Positions 5,874 to 6,531 of a DNA stretch of 6,531 nucleotides are shown piece after piece. The DNA lies in the NCBI GenBank assembly GCA_025362765.1, contig JANYFI010000176.1:1-6531 (forward strand), written 5' to 3'. The notes under the pieces were generated by a model that ran no database searches, was not told the origin of the DNA, and saw nothing but the letters and a program-made list of their open reading frames with translations. The position numbers were made by a program, and so were the translations under genes. The first letter of the stretch is position 1, and every line of letters begins with the position of its first letter. The DNA is from Ferruginibacter sp. Its GTDB lineage: Bacteria > Bacteroidota > Bacteroidia > Chitinophagales > Chitinophagaceae.

Positions 5874-6531
5874 TTAATTAAAATGTGTTTTATTGCCATT
5901 TACAATACCAGTTACTTTGCCTTTTAAAGGCATGCCAATAAACGGCGTGTTCTTCGATTTGGAAGCAATCATTGTGGCATCAAATATATATTCGGTTGCT
6001 GGCGTAAATAAAGTGAGCGAAGCAGTTGCGCCTTTTTTTATTTCCGGCACCGGCAGGTTAAAAATTGTTCTGGGATTAACCGTCAGCAGGGTGATTAATT
6101 TTTCGAGTGTCCAGCCATTTTCATTTAAGTGCAAACAATTCCCGATGGCGCCAAACAAGGTTTCCAAACCAATCATGCCATTTTTAGCGTACTCAAATTC
6201 GCATACTTTACTGTCATAGTTCTGCGGAATGTGGTGGCTTGCGATGGCATCTGCCTCACCCACAACGATGGCATTTCTTACTGCCAGCATATCTTCCCTT
6301 GTTCTTAGCGGAGGATTCACTTTTAGATTTGTATCATAGTCCGACAGGTCTTCATCACAAAAAATAGCATGGTACGGGGTTACAGAAAAACTTACTTGTA
6401 ACCCTTCGGCCTTGGCTGCTTTAATTAACCCCAATCCTTTTTTTGTTGATACTCCTGTAAAGTGAATTTTTGACTGGGTATATTTTACCAGGTCAATATC
6501 CCTTGCAATCATTAGTTCTTCGGCTATAGCG
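5874..6531 (-). CDS. Dihydroorotase-family protein, C-terminal 218 residues (5' end outside window); active-site residues altered
   Basis: The frame is open to the right window edge (AIAEELMIARD is the first readable segment), so the internal ATG at 6512 is not the start. The N-terminal half, with the HxH metal motif, is missing from view. Visible class I dihydroorotase landmarks are KIHFTGVSTKKGLGLIKAAK, SVTPYHAIFCDED, KVNPPLR and KNGMIGLET. Dihydroorotase closes carbamoyl-aspartate to dihydroorotate in pyrimidine synthesis. Several key positions differ from active enzymes. The His of the usual 'CHVST' metal motif is Gly (FTGVST), 'TPHH' is TPYH, and the catalytic Asp of 'ATDHAPH' is His (ASHHIPQ). 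It may be a non-catalytic partner of aspartate transcarbamoylase, as known for PyrC' proteins, or a divergent Bacteroidota dihydroorotase; I therefore give no gene symbol. It is followed one base later by DUF4199, so the two are co-transcribed. Confidence 0.85.
   Translation of the reverse strand, partial: AIAEELMIARDIDLVKYTQSKIHFTGVSTKKGLGLIKAAKAEGLQVSFSVTPYHAIFCDEDLSDYDTNLKVNPPLRTREDMLAVRNAIVVGEADAIASHHIPQNYDSKVCEFEYAKNGMIGLETLFGAIGNCLHLNENGWTLEKLITLLTVNPRTIFNLPVPEIKKGATASLTLFTPATEYIFDATMIASKSKNTPFIGMPLKGKVTGIVNGNKTHFN

Noticed and set aside
5893..6219. 108-codon plus-strand ORF antisense to the dihydroorotase-like gene
   Set aside because: It lies entirely opposite conserved dihydroorotase sequence, has no upstream signals and no recognisable domain.

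Overview
The window looks like chromosomal DNA from a member of the Bacteroidota, most likely Chitinophagaceae or a close relative. The base composition is moderately AT-rich. Starts lack clear Shine-Dalgarno sequences, there is a DUF4199 membrane protein, and the dihydroorotase-like protein has the lineage-typical wording 'KVCEFEYAKNGMIGLET'. The family-level placement is inference from these traits, not a database match. Every gene I can support lies on the minus strand, so the region is read from high to low coordinates.

Right part (6531 to 5366): the 3' part of a dihydroorotase-family gene, cut by the window edge, is followed one base later by a four-helix DUF4199 membrane protein. The two are almost certainly co-transcribed. 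The dihydroorotase-like protein has lost several residues that bind metal or catalyse the reaction in active enzymes.

Spacer (5365 to 5054): 312 bp with no recognised gene, but it is not featureless. It holds a long stop-free minus-strand frame ending in a 47-codon ATG ORF, and an imperfect inverted repeat with a repeated ATCGTT core. It may be a dispersed repeat or a small conserved ORF.

Central and left part (5053 to 463): a five-gene glycan-assembly run. It comprises a polyprenyl-phosphate-type GT2 glycosyltransferase with two C-terminal membrane helices, a GT4 glycosyltransferase, a GHMP-family D-glycero-D-manno-heptose-7-phosphate 1-kinase (HddA-like), a TylF/MycF-like O-methyltransferase and a GmhA-type sedoheptulose-7-phosphate isomerase. 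GmhA and HddA are steps 1 and 2 of the GDP-D-glycero-alpha-D-manno-heptose route, which feeds S-layer, capsule or O-antigen glycans. The phosphatase (GmhB) and guanylyltransferase (HddC) are not in the window. The last three genes are separated by only 3 and 8 bp and form one transcription unit. It is closed by a perfect 15-bp hairpin just past the gmhA stop codon.

Left edge (462 to 1): a 305-bp spacer, then the first 52 codons of an unidentified exported protein running off the window.

I saw no CRISPR array, tRNA, rRNA, transposase, integrase or defence system. The points most worth checking are the spacer at 5054-5373, the degenerate dihydroorotase active site, and the methyltransferase placed between two heptose-precursor genes.
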